From Monosporascus cannonballus (taxonomy: Eukaryota; Ascomycota; Sordariomycetes; Xylariales): 22,166 nt of DNA. Both the position numbers and the translations under genes were made by a program. The stretch covers positions 1-22,166 of the forward strand of contig QJNS01000508.1 of assembly GCA_004154925.1 (NCBI GenBank). The letters are read 5' to 3'. The notes under the pieces were generated by a model. It made no database searches and was not told the origin of the DNA. It was given only the letters and a program-made list of their open reading frames with translations. Shown one piece after another: positions 19,020 through 22,166 of the stretch; positions within the stretch are counted from its first letter, which is position 1; each line of letters opens with the position of its first letter.

Positions 19020-20725
19020 CCCAGGCTATCTCCAAGATGTCTTGCTGAGACTTTATACGGTCCGCTTTCCTCTTGTCTTGAGGCTCTCGTGTAGCGTTTC
19101 TTATCGCTAACAAGGGCCCAAGAGGTCTAGACGCGCCTGGCCGTAGTGCCCTGCATATGTGGCTGACAATGACCGCCAACAGTAATCCCCTTTGGGAATG
19201 TGCTTTGCAAAGCCAAGATTCCATTTAGGAGCTCATAATGTACCTAGTACTCTATACATAACTACACTGAGAGTAGAAATATATGGAAATGCTGGTAGCT
19301 ACGTTCAACGACAATTACAGGCCGTAGTCAGCAAGACCGTAGATGGACTCATCCAAGCATCCCCGCTACGAGCGTTGAAATTGCTTTTACATTAGCTTTA
19401 GTTGACAGTTAGCGAAGTACCCAATATTCCCAGCTGATCACCTACAGGTAACACAAAATAGAAAATGCAGTATTAGCTTAAGCCGCAAGTATCCCCCGGA
19501 CTTTGTACCCCCGGTAAAACGCAGTTATACGACAACACAGAGTGTCTTACGTGTTGAATAAGGGTATTGAAGTTGAACGAGGATCTATTCTCTTGGTGTA
19601 TGACCTGAGCCGCGGTGCACAAAATATTCCAGGCGCTTCGACACCCTCCCATGCATACAACACTGACTCTGTCTGGGTCACCGGTGGTCACTGAGGAGAT
19701 TGTCTGAGGAGTCCAACAGTATGACGGAGAAGGGGCATGGTTTTCCAAACGTCAAAAGATAGCTGGCTAGTGAAAGTAGTAGAAAGCAATGTGTCTCATC
19801 AACAAAATACGGTTAATTGTTAAGTCTTTACTTGCTTTATTTTTACCAAAAATTACGATATCACCTTCATGAAATGGTGTTTTCATTGAATTAAAAAGTT
19901 CCATCACAAGATCCGCCTAAGAGCAGTTCGTGTTGCCATTTTCTAACATAGCTGATCTTCCCTTATATAGCTAACAGGCAGGTCTTGACGTTGTTGGTTT
20001 TAGCTGACCTGACCTGACAGAAGTGACCCGGAAGCCCTGTGATTACTGGCAACTTTTGGCAGGCTTCGGCGGTGCGGCCTTTAGGATAGATTAGCCTTCA
20101 ACCCAGAGTTATATGTTATTTAAAAATATGTTAAGTGAAATAGGGGATGAATTTAAATCAACCAAACGACAGCCGTTTATTTGCCTGGATTTGTTTACGC
20201 CCATCCAAACACCCCCCCCCTCCTAAAAAAAGAGGGCGGCGTTGGGGGTTGGGTCTTATGTGCTTGTTGGTTGAAGGTGCCGAGGGAAGAGCTCTTAAAA
20301 TCCAAGAAAATCCTTTGATACGACAACACATATGGACAGATATTAGCTAATGTGAAGCAATCTAGACTACATTTCTAACAGGTTTGGCAGAGTCTTTTTA
20401 CCACTCCATGGCTATGAATATGGAAGAAAGGCAGAATGCTCTCGATTCTTTGCGGTTGTAACGAGCAGCACCGCGTATAATAACAAACCCCTTTGTAGGC
20501 CCCCGCAGGTCACAACAAGCCCTGATATGTTAGAAGTCAACAATGATAAGGATCGACTTCCAAGAGCACGGAATGGTAGGCCGTTATTTTACTGGCGTAT
20601 TTTCAGGACAGATCGCCTAGGCACGACCATTGTCTCTCATTTACTTCAACAAGCTCCGCCGCTTCTGCCTCTCTAAGCAAGCTTCCGCACTTGTGAGTGG
20701 CGGGTTTCCGTATTAACCTTTATGA
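19020..20725. other. Gene-poor, partly AT-rich region
   Basis: No gene is recognised. The part from about 19790 to 20160 is notably AT-rich and then passes into CTGAC tandem repeats (20004-20018), and a C9 run lies at 20212-20220 followed by TCCT and A7. An imperfect palindrome around CACCTTCATGAAATGGTG is at about 19864-19881. These features resemble decayed repeat DNA, but I cannot match them to a known element or find paired terminal repeats. Confidence 0.4.
20004..20018 (+). repeat. CTGAC pentamer, three tandem copies
   Basis: Three perfect head-to-tail copies of CTGAC at the boundary between AT-rich sequence on the left and more GC-rich sequence on the right. Short repeats of this sort occur near the ends of some fungal DNA transposons, but no partner copy was seen in the window. 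Confidence 0.6.
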
Positions 20726-21232
20726 AGGCCGAGCGCTGGACCTCATGGCCCCAAGGGCATCCGCACCAATTTTGACTGGAGTAACGACTACAGGGCGCAA
20801 TTTTTGAGTAAGATGAAGATCTCCCAGGTCGAGCCCCGTGTGGAGAAAAGGCCAGAGAAGGTACGGATCACCGAGTCGACGCCGGATCAAGCTCAATTCA
20901 CCACTTGGCTTGAGCACAAGCAGCGCAAAGATAGGAGGACTAGTCCTATCAATGCTTACCCTACGGGAGAGAGGAACTAGCAGTATATCGTTTGTCACGA
21001 TGAGAGTGTAGTATTTAAAGACAAAATAACAGGGAACCTCATTGGTGTTGCAATTCGAAACTTCACAGGCGCACATCATGCCTTGGAACGCATTAATGAG
21101 GTCACCGAAAACCACAAGCGATGTGGAATTTGAGATATCAGAGTAGATTCAAAGGCTATCTCGGCCTTAGAAACTCTAGCTGAGGTTTGGACTAACCAAA
21201 CGACGAACTACAGCGAGACGAGCTTGGAATTA
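20726..21232 (+). pseudogene. Probable relic of a fungal protein-coding gene
   Basis: One plus-strand frame from after TGA (20723) to TGA (21233-21235), 169 codons, is broken only by TAG at 20978-20980 and TGA at 21131-21133. It starts within GPHGPKGIRTNFDWSNDYRA, then ITESTPDQAQFTTWLEHKQR, and after the first stop QYIVCHDESVVFKDKITGNL followed by IGVAIRNFTGAHHALERINE. The alternating hydrophobic pattern of the second segment looks like beta strands of a real domain. It reminds me of a conserved fungal family of unknown function, from memory only. Both stops fit C-to-T decay. The opposite strand is open for 131 codons (20720-21115), but that frame opens at GTG and its translation looks less protein-like. 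No start codon or first exon was found. Confidence 0.4.
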
Positions 21233-21372
21233 TGATTTAGTATGGGTATACGGGAGGTGGACTAAATTATACGGCCTCAGGCTGGGTGACTTGCGCGAAA
21301 GTAAGACATAGGTCTGAGCGAGAAGTGTACGAGCTGATGCATTCAAGCTGCTCCGTCCACAATTTGCTGTGG

Positions 21373-21393
21373 AATATATATACATATATATAA
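21373..21393. repeat. TA-rich microsatellite
   Basis: An almost pure TA dinucleotide tract interrupted by a single C (ATATATATACATATATATA). It is intergenic with no assigned role. Confidence 0.75.
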
Positions 21394-22143
21394 TGAAATG
21401 CCCTTCTCAGATTATGGCGCCCCTTGAGAACGAGATCCCATGGAGATAGGATGATTAAGATGGACTAGAATAGCCGCTGCCGGCTCATGTTTCTGGTCGC
21501 ATCGTTGAGGCTCAGTGGCCTGTGGTACGAACTTCGACGCGGGATGAGGATGGGGCCACCCCAATCTGCTTTTGTAAATTACGATTCCGAGCAAGCCCGC
21601 ACCCGCCCTATAGTTCGTTTAGATGCCGCTATTAGCCTGTAAAATATACGCATCCATCCGGAGAGGAGCCCAGATGAATTCCCCTGGGCCATATCAATAA
21701 CAACGAAATAGGACTTAAAGTCCTCGTCGGTCGGTAGGAGCTTTATGCACTCGAGATGCCGCGTTAAGGTCTTGAACGACGAAGATACAATGTCTTACAT
21801 CCCCAAGACCACTACCACAGAACCACTCCGCACGAATTTCAATGGGTGCTAGAAAGGGGGCAGGGCGCTATTCTGGGGCCCAGAATACCCGTTGGTCCTT
21901 CCAAAGGTACTGAGAAGAAACACCAAAAGGTACAATGTTCGTTTCGTTTCGGGTAGCAAGAGCGTGGAGAAATGCGACGGTTTGTGGTGGGCCCCGAATC
22001 CCGAAGCACCGGCTGACCGTCTCACAGTAGAAGGAAAGCGGTAGTACTAGCAAAAAGGTATGCGACCCTGTTGTAGAGAAGCAGAATGCTTACAGGAAGA
22101 GGTTGAAGGCAAGAAGAGAAGGGGACGAACAGAAAGGATCAGC

Positions 22144-22161
22144 GGGGGGGGGGGGGGGGGG
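22144..22161. repeat. Run of 18 G near the window end
   Basis: Eighteen consecutive G five bases before the end of the sequence. It may be real low-complexity DNA at which assembly stopped, or a sequencing artefact. The window also begins with runs of C and T. Confidence 0.8.
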
Positions 22162-22166
22162 CCACA

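Larger units (their letters stand above)
21236..22166. other. Gene-poor right flank
   Basis: No gene is recognised. Contents include a TA-rich microsatellite (21373-21393) and an 18-base G run close to the end (22144-22161). A short plus-strand frame just before the G run (about 22032-22143) has a Lys/Arg-rich translation (EKQNAYRKRLKARREG) and follows an acceptor-like TCTCACAG, so it could be the edge of an exon cut by the end of the window. It is too short to judge. Confidence 0.4.

Noticed and set aside
20720..21115. 131-codon minus-strand open frame
   Set aside because: It opens at GTG, and the opposite strand has the more protein-like translation despite two nonsense codons. Kept only as an alternative to the relic call.

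Overview
The window looks like nuclear DNA of a filamentous ascomycete (Pezizomycotina). The genes carry short GT-AG introns (51-188 nt) with CTAAC/CTAAT-like branch sites. They encode eukaryotic housekeeping proteins and a secreted starch-degrading glucoamylase closely resembling the Aspergillus type. A Eurotiomycete is my guess for the class; it is not proven by anything here. Both ends run into homopolymer or pyrimidine-rich sequence, and the last bases include a run of 18 G, so this may be a whole short contig.

Layout, left to right. 1-2630: no recognisable gene, with a pyrimidine-rich, G-poor leader-like stretch followed by a 29-codon ORF. 2631-5254 (+): FRS2, cytosolic phenylalanyl-tRNA synthetase alpha subunit, 11 exons, 517 aa. 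5690-5920 (+): a 76-aa protein with one membrane span. 7202-7861 (+): a 219-aa low-complexity protein of unknown function behind a good TATA box. 8403-10388 (-): SNU66/SART1 tri-snRNP splicing factor, single exon, 661 aa. 12639-14723 (+): secreted GH15 glucoamylase with a CBM20 starch-binding domain, 3 exons, 648 aa, preceded by a TATA box and a 10-bp-periodic triple array of CreA-type sites. 15277-16303 (-): nicotinamide riboside kinase, 3 exons, 271 aa. 16802-17895 (-): fructosamine-3-kinase family protein, 3 exons, 322 aa. 17896-22166: gene-poor, with two long reading frames broken by a few nonsense codons that look like decayed genes, plus low-complexity sequence.

The gene-dense part mixes housekeeping functions (translation, splicing) with carbohydrate use (glucoamylase), NAD salvage (NRK) and glycation repair (FN3K family). 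The last three lie next to each other, but they are not arranged as a biosynthetic cluster, and I see no defence system, CRISPR array or intact mobile element. The most interesting unexplained signals are the interrupted reading frames at 18012-19016 (-) and 20726-21232 (+), a possible unannotated spliced gene around 11143-11797 (-), and the CreA-type array. I found no clear evidence of a new biological system.
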